A DNA stretch of 64,000 bases from Arthrobacter sp. ERGS1:01 (lineage in GTDB: Bacteria > Actinomycetota > Actinomycetes > Actinomycetales > Micrococcaceae), in assembly GCF_001281315.1 (NCBI RefSeq), contig NZ_CP012479.1:3100001-3164000 (forward strand). The letters are read 5' to 3'. A program made the position numbers and the translations under genes. Shown in pieces: positions 33,907-42,639 of this stretch (position 1 is the first letter of the stretch; each line of letters opens with the position of its first letter). Under the pieces are notes generated by a model, which saw only the letters and a program-made list of their open reading frames with translations, searched no databases and was not told the DNA's origin.

Positions 33907-35901
33907 CTAACTTTGTGCGAGTGAAAGTACGGGATCAGTATTCGCCGCCTTGATTGCAGGAAAAAGACCAGCCAAGAAGCCTACCAAAAGGCCCGCACCG
34001 AGACCTACGGGAATAACGAGTGGATCTATCACTGGAATCCAATGATTAATTGCAGAGATTATCGTCAAAGTATTTATTCCCAATAGAATTCCAATAACCG
34101 CCCCAATCAAGGCCGAAATTGTAGCTTCAACACCAAATTGGGCAATAATGCCAACCCGTGACGAGCCCAGGGCCATTCGAAGCCCTATCTCTCTTCGCCG
34201 TTCCATCACAGCGACAAGGAAGGTATTCATAATGCCCACGCCGCCGATGACTAGAGTTACAGCCGACATTGAAAGCATCAAAGTCTGTTGTTGATTATCT
34301 ACAGCTTGTCTCAGAGTTGAGGGCTCCGGGGGGATTTCCGCCGAAACCAAGTCTGGTTGGGCAGGGTTCAATGCCACCGGCGCCTCTTGTCCAACTTGAG
34401 AAGCCGCCCCTGGGTCCACCCGGACAACGACTTTAGGCTGGATATCATCGCCCAGTTCGTCCGCTTCGGCATTGCCCAGCGGTATCAACACTGAGGAAAA
34501 TAGGCTACCTGAGGGATCCTCGTCACCAATAACACCAATTATTGACACTGGGGCTGCGTCTAAGTACATCGTCATTCCGGGGACCCACTGCATTCCTAGA
34601 CGATGCAGCACACCTGAGCCGATGAGGGCGACTTGGTCGTGCCGCTTTAAGTGCCCTTCATCGAAGACCCGTCCGTGTTGCAAAGCAACTCCGAGAGCAC
34701 TTAGGGCTTGTGGAGACGCTGCCATAATCGGTGCCTGCACTCGGGAGAGTACGCTATTTCCATCGGATACCGCATTGATATCCGGGAGAACCATTGAAAC
34801 CGTCTTCGCGCTCGATACATCGAGAACAAGTCCTGCCCCATCAACTCCGTTGAGCGCTCGAACGCGAGACATCCCTGGTGAAGAATCAAGGGCAACTATC
34901 GATTCGTAGTCATTGTCCGAAACCGATTGGTCCGTAAGCGTAATCTTTTGCGCTAGAAATTCGTTAAATCGATCAGAAAGTTGTGACGATACCGTGGCTG
35001 ACAAGCCAACAGTCAGTACTAGGGACGCAATACCGAGGGAAACACCCAGGGCCGTAAAAAGGTTTCGACGAAGTCTAGAAAAGCTGGCTCTAAAAGCTTC
35101 GATAGACCCAATTTTAAGCCAGTGTCCGGGTGCAAAACGACGTCTCTTTGTGCCTGCGCGTGAGGCTTCTGAATTCGGTCGGGGTCCAGGCATAGATCCG
35201 CTTACGACGCCGTCGTCCACTTGAATCACTGCGTCACAGGCACTCGCCACAACCGGGTCATGCGTAACAATTATCGTAGCCTGCTCAGGGCCATTCAAGC
35301 CCCGCAGAATTTCAAGGACCTCAGCGGCCCGATGGCTGTCAAGATTTCCGGTCGGTTCATCACAAAGGAGCAACTTGGGCTTGGTCACAATTGCCCGAGC
35401 AATTGCCACCCGTTGTTTTTCGCCCCCGGACAAGGTTGCTGGGTAGCTGTCTCGCCGGTGCGAGAGGCCTAGCTGCGCAATGACCTCATCAGTTCGGAGC
35501 CTTCTCTCCCTGCGTCCGATTGAAAGATAGGTGAGTGGAAGTTCAACGTTTTCCCGAACTGTTTTATGCTCCACCAAATGAAATGCCTGAAATATGAATC
35601 CAACGTTCGCCAGACGAAAATTGGCTGCCTCACGTCGACTCATGCCATCAACCTGGCGGCCCGCAATGAAGAGCTCACCTGATGTCGGCGCCAACAATAG
35701 GCCAAGCATATTTAGGAGAGTACTCTTACCGGATCCTGAACGGCCCAAAACAGCAATCATTTGGCCAGATGGAATCTCGAAGCTGGCGTGGTCGACAATC
35801 GTTTCATCCGAAGTCCCAGTCCGAAATGTTCGGCTTAGGTCTTGGGCCCAGACAATCGGAGGGTTGGCAATTGAGGGTTTTGATAGATATGTGCGAGTCA
35901 C
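33907..35901 (-). CDS. MacB-like ABC transporter, fused ATPase and FtsX-type permease
   Basis: A 664-residue half-transporter. Residues 1-240 form a LolD/MacB-type ATPase: Walker A GRSGSGKSTL, signature [15 protein letters not shown], Walker B LLLCDEPTGNLD. One membrane helix near residue 275 is followed by a MacB periplasmic-core-like domain and a C-terminal FtsX domain with three membrane helices (VVTLVIGGVGIMNTFLVAVMERRREIGLRMALG). The GTG start overlaps the adaptor's TGA (GTGA). With the adaptor gene it should form a MacAB-like pump that handles extracellular or membrane-inserted peptides rather than a classical importer. A+T-rich relative to the flanks. Confidence 0.88.
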   Translation of the reverse strand: MTRTYLSKPSIANPPIVWAQDLSRTFRTGTSDETIVDHASFEIPSGQMIAVLGRSGSGKSTLLNMLGLLLAPTSGELFIAGRQVDGMSRREAANFRLANVGFIFQAFHLVEHKTVRENVELPLTYLSIGRRERRLRTDEVIAQLGLSHRRDSYPATLSGGEKQRVAIARAIVTKPKLLLCDEPTGNLDSHRAAEVLEILRGLNGPEQATIIVTHDPVVASACDAVIQVDDGVVSGSMPGPRPNSEASRAGTKRRRFAPGHWLKIGSIEAFRASFSRLRRNLFTALGVSLGIASLVLTVGLSATVSSQLSDRFNEFLAQKITLTDQSVSDNDYESIVALDSSPGMSRVRALNGVDGAGLVLDVSSAKTVSMVLPDINAVSDGNSVLSRVQAPIMAASPQALSALGVALQHGRVFDEGHLKRHDQVALIGSGVLHRLGMQWVPGMTMYLDAAPVSIIGVIGDEDPSGSLFSSVLIPLGNAEADELGDDIQPKVVVRVDPGAASQVGQEAPVALNPAQPDLVSAEIPPEPSTLRQAVDNQQQTLMLSMSAVTLVIGGVGIMNTFLVAVMERRREIGLRMALGSSRVGIIAQFGVEATISALIGAVIGILLGINTLTIISAINHWIPVIDPLVIPVGLGAGLLVGFLAGLFPAIKAANTDPVLSLAQS

Positions 35902-37055
35902 GATGCCCTAGCAACGATAACTTTGTCGCCCAACTTAAGTTGGCCTTTCACCGTTGGCCTCACGGCATTATTGCCGTTTGCGCTAAACACGACTGCAACT
36001 TCGACGTTTGTTTGGGTGCCATCCGCGTTGGCTCGAGTGACGACGAGACTCGTACCTTTCGTCCACAGTGCTGAGGAGGGAACAACCAACTCGGCATTTT
36101 CAGTGCCTTTTAGTACGACGGTTCCTTCTACTTTGCCCACAGGCACCTTCACTCCGCCCGGCAGCGCTGCCCAAGCTACTTTCTGTCCCGCTCCACCGGA
36201 GGCCGGCGGGCTACCCTGAGAAGTGCTTGATCCGGAAGTACTCGGCAGCTGGCTCGCTGCGGTGCTAGTAGGTCCGTCTCTGAGCTCGAGTTTGGCTTGT
36301 TTCCCAGGGCCAAAAGACGCGACTGTGATTTCCTGTCCGGACGCAATAGCAGCTGGAATTTTGCCATCACGACCTGTACAGGATAGTCCCGTGCCACCGT
36401 AGCCAGCCTTGAAAAACTCATCTGTTGCGGCGACTCCGGATGTCGGAGGGTCGGAGATGATGGTGCTGGCACTGGGCAAAACTACAAAATATGTGGACGG
36501 TATTGCCCAAGTTCCCGAACTGCTAATGGGGAATCCCTGGTCGCGCAAAAAATTCTTCATCGCGGTAATCGTCCACTCAGTAACTTTTGGCGCCAAGTCG
36601 TTACCAACTAAATATCCAGTACGACCAAGGAAGTCATTAACGAGTTTCGCATCCGGGCCTTCGTCAGAGAGCTTCAGGTCTCTGTAAAGCGGAAATGCTC
36701 CAAATATTGAAATTACTGGCTGGCCGTTAAGTGTCGCAAGGAGCTTTCCCTCATTGATAGTCTCGCCAGCCGTCACGTTAACCGAAGTCAAGACCCTTTG
36801 GCCCTGCCCCGCGGGCAGATTGACAGTAATTTCGTTCGCTGGAGACGCCGTACACCATAATGTTATCGTTTGCTGGAGAACTTTCTGTTGAACTTCAGCA
36901 GAAATAATCGAAGGGGCTGGCGGCGCAGCTTCTGCTGCTTTTTGGGAAACAGTTCGGAACTGACCGACGCCCCACACCGCGCACAAGGTCAGCGCGATAG
37001 ACGCTAGGACACACAGGGACAGAACAAGACCACGCCGTTTCACAGTTACCCACAT
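35898..37055 (-). CDS. Membrane-fusion (adaptor) protein with peptidoglycan-binding-like segment
   Basis: A 385-residue single-pass protein. The N-terminal helix (RGLVLSLCVLASIALTLCAVWGV) anchors it; the extracytoplasmic part contains a lipoyl-type beta region (VNVTAGETINEGKLLATLNGQPV), a PG_binding_1-like stretch (DAKLVNDFLGRTGYLVGND ... FLRDQG), and a C-terminal beta-barrel region with VPSSALWTKG. This is the layout of the adaptor proteins that accompany MacB-like exporters in actinobacteria. A Ser/Thr/Pro-rich linker (QLPSTSGSSTSQG) lies near residue 275. The start at 37055 follows a strong hairpin; no good ribosome site is visible. Confidence 0.82.
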   Translation of the reverse strand: MWVTVKRRGLVLSLCVLASIALTLCAVWGVGQFRTVSQKAAEAAPPAPSIISAEVQQKVLQQTITLWCTASPANEITVNLPAGQGQRVLTSVNVTAGETINEGKLLATLNGQPVISIFGAFPLYRDLKLSDEGPDAKLVNDFLGRTGYLVGNDLAPKVTEWTITAMKNFLRDQGFPISSSGTWAIPSTYFVVLPSASTIISDPPTSGVAATDEFFKAGYGGTGLSCTGRDGKIPAAIASGQEITVASFGPGKQAKLELRDGPTSTAASQLPSTSGSSTSQGSPPASGGAGQKVAWAALPGGVKVPVGKVEGTVVLKGTENAELVVPSSALWTKGTSLVVTRANADGTQTNVEVAVVFSANGNNAVRPTVKGQLKLGDKVIVARAS

Positions 37056-37070
37056 CGTTGACGGAAAAGG

Positions 37071-37111
37071 GCGCGTTGTGCCGGGTCTTGTTAAAACCCG
37101 GCACAACGCGC
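37071..37111 (-). terminator. Attenuator-type terminator between I36-like gene and exporter genes
   Basis: Perfect 16-bp stem (GCGCGTTGTGCCGGGT and complement), 9-base loop, then CCCTTTTCC on the minus strand. It separates the highly expressible small secreted-protein gene from the exporter genes on the same strand, which would set a high protein-to-pump ratio by partial read-through. Confidence 0.8.
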
Positions 37112-37135
37112 AATGACTCCTAAGACCTGTATTGC

Positions 37136-37504
37136 CTAGCTATTAGCCCATGCAACAAAATCTGCCTTGTCATTCCTAGCGGTGCCCACGTTGGGTTCCG
37201 ACCAACCTGCGGACAATACCTGAAGGATCGTCCGGGCGCCTTGGATCGTATCACCGAGATAAAATGCTTGTGCATTACAGGCATTTCGCCACGAGGTAAC
37301 CTTGTCTGTCAACAGGCCGAGCGTCGAATATGACGTATAGCCTGACAGGGGAAGATTTGCCCCCTTGTACTGGTCTCCGTCGTAGACGCATACTGTCGAA
37401 CTTTTGCATGCGCCAAGGTCCGCGGCATTTGCAGGTGCTGCAGCAGCCACACCCCCACCGGCCAAAACCAATGCCACGACACCAGCACTGATAATCTTCT
37501 TCAT
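37136..37504 (-). CDS. Secreted small protein, peptidase-inhibitor I36 / beta-gamma-crystallin-like
   Basis: A 122-residue precursor with a classical signal peptide (MKKI, hydrophobic core, cleavage after APANA at about residue 27). The mature part of about 95 residues has the I36/beta-gamma-crystallin pattern: CVYDGDQYKGANLPLSGY, then SWRNACNAQAFYL and a final DKADFVAW. Three cysteines are present. I36 proteins include the Streptomyces metalloprotease inhibitor SMPI; similar secreted proteins also occur as bacteriocin-like products. A GGGGGAA ribosome site precedes ATG 37504. Next on the strand come a terminator and a dedicated MacAB-like exporter with a lipoprotein. Export itself is by Sec, so the pump is more likely for self-protection. 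Confidence 0.72.
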   Translation of the reverse strand: MKKIISAGVVALVLAGGGVAAAAPANAADLGACKSSTVCVYDGDQYKGANLPLSGYTSYSTLGLLTDKVTSWRNACNAQAFYLGDTIQGARTILQVLSAGWSEPNVGTARNDKADFVAWANS

Positions 37505-37950
37505 AATTTCCCCCAATTCCCGACCAGGTCGGGATCATAATTACGACCATTGACCATGAGTCAATAGAGTTCAGCGAGTGACTGACCTCACGTGAACTGT
37601 AGTAGGCGATGTATCGAATGTCAAAGACCGTGACATGGTTGTCACCATTTGTGTTTGACCCTCGCGGCCGTCTACTTTGCAAAGTTGTGCGGTCCGCTGT
37701 TCTATCCCTATATCACGCTGCGCCCATGAGCTTTCGAATTGCGAGTCCGCCAGAGACGCGTGTTGTCATCAACCTAAATCAAAGAGAAGCTTTCGGGCAT
37801 ATCACGGGCGTACTCAAAGGGCTCAGCTACCCCAGCTCTTCCATCAAGCGTGCGGGTCTCCCCCGGTTTAGTTGACTCCCTGTCAAAGAACCGGGGCGGA
37901 CCCCTCGAGATTTCGACAATGCACGGGCGCTTCGTCTCTAGAGTGGAAGA
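37505..37950. other. Intergenic stretch, no firm gene
   Basis: About 440 bases with promoter potential for the I36-like gene in A+T-rich DNA. A small + strand frame of 88 codons (37609-37875) lacks a ribosome site and known pattern. Confidence 0.4.
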
Positions 37951-40080
37951 TCAGCCTTCGCCCCTCCCCGCCACTGATTCTCCGGGTTTAGCCGAATCTG
38001 CGTCCCATGAAGTTGGCTGACCTTGCCAGACCGACACCATCTTGTCGATATGGTCGGACAATCTTTCGAGCTGAGTAGCGTCTCCCCAAATTGACATGAA
38101 ATCCGGGTCATTGCTCTTTGGTGGGTCCAGTACACTCCGAATCTTGACAGCAACTGGTACCCCTGTGCTAACTCCTGTCACAAGAGCGTGCTGCTGAGCA
38201 AGGCTAGGCAACTGATCAAGCAGAGCGCGAGAACTCAGCGCAGTCGCATGACGAAGCAGATTCTGATCCGCTTCGTGCGTCAGGCGATGAGCAATCACGG
38301 TGCCACACTGAGCAACGACAGTTTCGCTCAACTCACTCGGCCTCTGACTTGCCAACAGAAGCGACACACCAAACTTCCGGCCTTCCTTCGCGATCCTTTC
38401 AAAGACCGCAGTTGAGCGCGAGCCCACTCCATTTTGATCCCGCCTTGAAGGTATAAACCGATGAGCCTCCTCAAGCACGAGAAGAATAGGATGGGCGGCT
38501 CGCGGTTCGCTTCGAACGGCGAAATCGAAGATCAGTCTGCCTAACAACGAAGTCACGTTTTCGAGAACGTCACTTGCAATCAGGCTGAGGTCAAAAATCG
38601 TCACTGAGGGGCCACTACCGTGTTCAGACGACTGACTATGGAAGTTATCAGCGCCAGGCCACGGCAACCCACCAGCATCTTTGTCCAACGGGTTAGCTCC
38701 CATCAGCGCTTTCAAGTAACTGCCAAGAGGGTCTTCGTGCTGCTCAACACGAGTAATGAAGTCATAGCGACCATCCGCCAGTAGCCGGCTAAGCCGCATT
38801 TGAAGCGTCGCTACGTACCCTCCCACCTTGTTGTCGTTGGCTTGTTCTAGTTTGATCCTGTTCGGCAAGAAGAAGTCGCAGAGTTGCTGAAGAGAGTAGT
38901 AGACCGGGGCGTCAAAGTCTGCTCCCGCCTCCGAGCTCCCGATCCCCAAAGCGCCAAAAGCTTCTAAGATTTGATGTCTCAGCTCGATGAACAGGCGCCC
39001 TAAAATGTCCTTCTGAACCGCGGAAAGGAGCGACCACTGTACATCCTGGAGGTTGGCGTCCTTGATTGACGCATCGATTAGACCCGCCATAGTCGACCAT
39101 TGTATCGACGCGGCAGCTGGCGTATCTGGGAGAGCTTGATGGTGAATCAGTTCGCTCATTCCCTGAATCTGCTTGAATGCGGGACGCTCCGAATTCTTTG
39201 GGTCACCAAATATCTGCTCGATCAACAACATCGAACTCTGAAGCGTTTGAAGGCGCATGACTTCTACATTCGTTGAGCTCGAAGTCATGCGCGCGTCGGC
39301 CACGGCGCGCTGGAGAACAGGCGCTTGCACGCCCTCACCGGCACGAAAGAGCGCCAGGTGCTCTTCATTGTTCATGAACCAATGCGGTAAAAAGAGTCCG
39401 CTTTCAGGCCCCGGCTTGGGGCCCAGAACAAGAGAGCGGGTTCGCTTGCCCCTGGCAGTTTCCGGGGCGAACGACTGCGCATACTCACCGTTGATGTCAA
39501 AGATGACGACATGACCGTTTGGTATTTGATTCTCGAGCAGCCCATCCAAGACAGCCGTTACCGTACAAGATTTTCCCGACCCTGTGGATCCGACTATTGC
39601 GCAATGGTGGCCCAGAAGGAGGTTCGCGTCTAGGAAGACATCCTGCTCACTCGCGATTGCGGACGATCCCAAACGGACGACGGGCACATCATGAGGAACA
39701 AAAATGCTTCTCACTTCGTCTGGTGTAGCAACCCGTACAGGGGCATGTAGTGCCGGATAGGCCGTCAAGCCAGATTTGAATGCCACACCTTCGAATCGTC
39801 CAACGATTGAAGTCTCAAGTTCGTAGGAACTCTGGTCGTCTTCACTTAGAAGACCCCGGCTTTCCTGAGGCAACTTGCGAGGGTTAATATGCACACCAGT
39901 GACAATTGCAACAACCCGATGAGTCCCCGCTGGAACCGTTATGTAGGAGTTAACCACCCCAACAGTGTGAAGCCCATCCGGTCCAACTTTTGTGAACCCT
40001 TTTGCGCCGACGTCCAGATCGACTCGAAGCATCGTACTCGCCACTGACGTTACCCGACCAATGACACCAAATTCGTTCAT
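37951..40080 (-). CDS. HerA-like ATPase of a SIR2-HerA defence system
   Basis: A 709-residue HerA/FtsK-type ATPase (DUF87). An N-terminal HAS-barrel-like region (residues 1-135) precedes Walker A GSTGSGKS at 164-171; FDINGEY follows; Walker B ILLVLEEAHRF lies near residue 545 and the sensor LLASQRPSE near 585. HerA proteins form hexameric rings. In SIR2-HerA (Nezha) defence, the ring assembles with SIR2 subunits into a complex that depletes NAD+ or degrades DNA upon phage infection. The ATG overlaps the SIR2 stop (ATGA), so subunits are made in coupled fashion. All motifs are intact. Confidence 0.87.
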   Translation of the reverse strand: MNEFGVIGRVTSVASTMLRVDLDVGAKGFTKVGPDGLHTVGVVNSYITVPAGTHRVVAIVTGVHINPRKLPQESRGLLSEDDQSSYELETSIVGRFEGVAFKSGLTAYPALHAPVRVATPDEVRSIFVPHDVPVVRLGSSAIASEQDVFLDANLLLGHHCAIVGSTGSGKSCTVTAVLDGLLENQIPNGHVVIFDINGEYAQSFAPETARGKRTRSLVLGPKPGPESGLFLPHWFMNNEEHLALFRAGEGVQAPVLQRAVADARMTSSSTNVEVMRLQTLQSSMLLIEQIFGDPKNSERPAFKQIQGMSELIHHQALPDTPAAASIQWSTMAGLIDASIKDANLQDVQWSLLSAVQKDILGRLFIELRHQILEAFGALGIGSSEAGADFDAPVYYSLQQLCDFFLPNRIKLEQANDNKVGGYVATLQMRLSRLLADGRYDFITRVEQHEDPLGSYLKALMGANPLDKDAGGLPWPGADNFHSQSSEHGSGPSVTIFDLSLIASDVLENVTSLLGRLIFDFAVRSEPRAAHPILLVLEEAHRFIPSRRDQNGVGSRSTAVFERIAKEGRKFGVSLLLASQRPSELSETVVAQCGTVIAHRLTHEADQNLLRHATALSSRALLDQLPSLAQQHALVTGVSTGVPVAVKIRSVLDPPKSNDPDFMSIWGDATQLERLSDHIDKMVSVWQGQPTSWDADSAKPGESVAGRGEG

Positions 40081-41468
40081 ACTGACGGTCCTGCGACGTC
40101 AGTACTACCCGTGGCATTCCAAACCATGCTCAACGACTCGATTAACTGGTTCACGGCCGCCGGCGCCGAAAAATTGCCACTGACCAGTGAGTCAGGCAAT
40201 AGATCAGCGAATTTAGTGAACTCCCCACTTGCTCCTGTTAGGACGGCAATCCTGGAATCCTGCCCCGACGCCAGCGAGGCAATAGGAGTGCTTTTGAGAG
40301 ATGCAATATCACATAGTCGTTTCCCCACCACCTCTGGATCGGAGATGACCTCTACCAAGGTGTCAGGTTCCATCACAGCCACCGGATCGACGACGAGGAC
40401 GCCCATTCCAGGGTTCATTCCGAGGGCACGCAGTAGGATCCTGTTGATATGGGGATCCCAGTATCCGTATCCGACACTGATTATTGCGGTGTCAGGTTGC
40501 TGGACGGCATCACCGAGCAGGCGCATGAGGTCGGAGTACGGGTAGGCAAGCGTGTCTCCCTCTTTCGCAGAGGTGGGATAGATAAGGACAGACCCCTCGC
40601 TGGACTCGTCCTCGCCAACTTGAACTACTTCCAACGTCTCGATACCGCTTGCGGGGTCCTTCCCGGTAGTTGAGCGCCAGTTGAGGCTACCGTGAATTTT
40701 GTGAAGGTAGAGGGCATTGTCCGCACGTGCGACTACCTGCTGAGAAGTGGTTTCGACTCGATGGAAATCCAACCCGTAGTAAGCCAGATTGAGCTTTCGG
40801 TTGACCGTTCCACTGAATCCGTCAATATATGGATATCCAAGTTCATCAAGTGAACGCTCAATGACTAGGTCATAGTTAGTTGTGAATACCTTGGGCCGAG
40901 GCAGGTTTGAACGTCGACCGCGCACGATTTTAGAGAAAAAGGTCCTGTGGGCAGCAAAAGGATCCTCCTTCGAAGACTCCTCATCCGGCAGCCTGCAGGC
41001 AAACGCAAGCGCAGAGTTGATCTTTAGCCGGAGCGACCGGATGTCCTCAATGGCAAATGACGAGGCAAGTTGTTCTTCGCCAAAGGAGACAGACGAGAGT
41101 CCTGCATGCGAAGCAAAGGCGCTGGCAAGTTGGAGCGCATTGAGAAGTGTCTCGAGGTCCCCCTTGTCGGCCGGATTCAGACGTACCAGGATTGCTCTGT
41201 CAGTAGCAGTGACAACTCCACCCGCATCCCGAATGAGTATTTCAACCGAAACATTTGAGAGTTCCCTGATCTTAGGTGAACCTAAATGAAAGGACGCTCC
41301 GGCGCCAACGAGAACGACTAAATTATGCACTTGCAGCAGCGATGCCAAATGGTCGATCACGACTTGTCGGTCCCCATCAGCTACTCGCGATTTCACTACG
41401 CCCCCGATAACGAAAAGCCCAGCACCGCCATCTTCGAGAGTAACTGTCCCACCCTCATCGTTAGTCAT
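40077..41468 (-). CDS. SIR2-domain NADase-type effector of a SIR2-HerA system
   Basis: A 463-residue SIR2-like protein. NAD-site motifs are present: VVLVGAGASFHLGSP (GAGAS at 55-59), FTTNYDLVIE, LHKIHGSLNW carrying the catalytic-type His, and IISVGYGYWDPHIN. It precedes the HerA gene with a 4-base overlap. SIR2 proteins of this type cleave NAD+ rather than deacetylate proteins and cause abortive infection. The first 40 residues are not part of the domain. GGGGGGAG lies upstream of the ATG. Known pairing; the activation trigger in this host is unknown. Confidence 0.87.
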   Translation of the reverse strand: MTNDEGGTVTLEDGGAGLFVIGGVVKSRVADGDRQVVIDHLASLLQVHNLVVLVGAGASFHLGSPKIRELSNVSVEILIRDAGGVVTATDRAILVRLNPADKGDLETLLNALQLASAFASHAGLSSVSFGEEQLASSFAIEDIRSLRLKINSALAFACRLPDEESSKEDPFAAHRTFFSKIVRGRRSNLPRPKVFTTNYDLVIERSLDELGYPYIDGFSGTVNRKLNLAYYGLDFHRVETTSQQVVARADNALYLHKIHGSLNWRSTTGKDPASGIETLEVVQVGEDESSEGSVLIYPTSAKEGDTLAYPYSDLMRLLGDAVQQPDTAIISVGYGYWDPHINRILLRALGMNPGMGVLVVDPVAVMEPDTLVEVISDPEVVGKRLCDIASLKSTPIASLASGQDSRIAVLTGASGEFTKFADLLPDSLVSGNFSAPAAVNQLIESLSMVWNATGSTDVAGPSV

Positions 41469-41672
41469 CTAGACTCCCCCCAGTTTCCGCCTTGCGATAT
41501 CAAAGATGTTAAATCACAGGTCATGTATGTCAGTCACCTCAACCGTACCTGACCGGAGCCCACCATTAACCTTGGCAACGATCATCGACCACTGCGCTGC
41601 AGTGACCATGCGCTATAACTCCAAGGGCGCGACATGAAGCCACGCCGGGCGTCCCGTACGAGGGGTTCGAGA

Positions 41673-41954
41673 TTAGAAACGGGGCAGCGCCAGAAGGTTA
41701 TCCGTCCAGACGCCATTGGCATTTGTCTTGAGGTACGGTGAACCGTTTTGGGGCCGGTACACACCCACGGCTACCCGAGACAAACCGTTGCTGACATAGG
41801 CCGAATTGCCAGCCGTATCGACCCACGTGACCATGGTGGGCTTGTCGCTATCTCCAGTCTTTCCCGTGCTTTCGTTACGCCACTTGTAGCGCGTGATGGA
41901 ATCGTGCCCGGTGCCGTTTGCAGCAAGCCGGACGTGGGTAATCTGAATAGCCAC
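41673..41954 (-). CDS. DUF3892 family small protein
   Basis: A 93-residue protein of the DUF3892 type: ITHVRLAANGTGHDSIT opening, a middle VTWVDTAGNSAYV strand pair, and the diagnostic NANGVWTDNLLALPRF ending. The GTG at 41954 has GAAGGGG at five bases; a longer in-frame ATG has none and would add 31 unlike residues. Function unknown; such genes are frequent near mobile elements and defence loci. Confidence 0.75.
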   Translation of the reverse strand: MAIQITHVRLAANGTGHDSITRYKWRNESTGKTGDSDKPTMVTWVDTAGNSAYVSNGLSRVAVGVYRPQNGSPYLKTNANGVWTDNLLALPRF

Positions 41955-42135
41955 GAGGACCCCTTCAGCCGAGCGGTGCTGGGCAAGTTGCTCAGCGTTG
42001 ATTCCGCTTACGACCAACCATGACAGGAGGGTCTGACATTCTCGCACGGTGGCCGCTGAACGGCCGTAACCAATCGACGATCGCTACTAGGCTTACCAGA
42101 TCAAAAACCGCAATTGGGCCCGCACATCCGCCACC

Positions 42136-42378
42136 CTACTGGTGAGTTTGGTCCAGTTGCTGCACGATCTTCTGGAGGCTGGTCCCGAGGGCGCCGGCGA
42201 TCCGGGCTGTTTCAATGACATCCAAGCGCCGCTCACCGCTCTCATACTTGCTGACGAAAGACTGTTGGACACCCAGCTTTTCTGCCAAGTCAATCTGGCG
42301 GACGCCCGCCTCCAGACGAAGATGCTTCAGGAGTTCACGGAACTCCCGGTATTCCTCGCTATAGATTGATTTGTCCAC
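42136..42378 (-). CDS. XRE-family helix-turn-helix regulator
   Basis: An 80-residue single-domain Cro/CI-type DNA-binding protein: REFRELLKHLRLEAGVRQIDLAEKLGVQQSFVSKYESGERRLDVIE spans helices 1-4 with the usual recognition helix QQSFVSKYESG. It is divergent from the membrane-protein gene at 42640 across 260 bases, so it may control that gene or its own promoter. No partner toxin is recognised. Confidence 0.85.
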   Translation of the reverse strand: MDKSIYSEEYREFRELLKHLRLEAGVRQIDLAEKLGVQQSFVSKYESGERRLDVIETARIAGALGTSLQKIVQQLDQTHQ

Positions 42379-42639
42379 ATGGTCAGTCCATCCGGCCTTA
42401 CTTAATATCCCAAGATCGGATATGGTTTTGATGAGGGCTGATTCACCCTGAATTTGCCCTCCATCAGGCGGAACGAAATTGTGAAGAGGTGGCGTACATG
42501 AGCGGCGGCGACGGGTTTATCTACAGGCAAAACAGTGGCATTCTGGAAAGCGTTGGACGGTCTGCGCAGACCACGACCCAGCGACTTTTCCACATGGCCT
42601 TCTCAAAAAGGCGCTCATACTTCATAATGAACGCCAGCT

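Noticed and set aside
37609..37875. 88-codon + strand frame between the I36-like gene and HerA
   Set aside because: No ribosome site, no known pattern; kept as intergenic.
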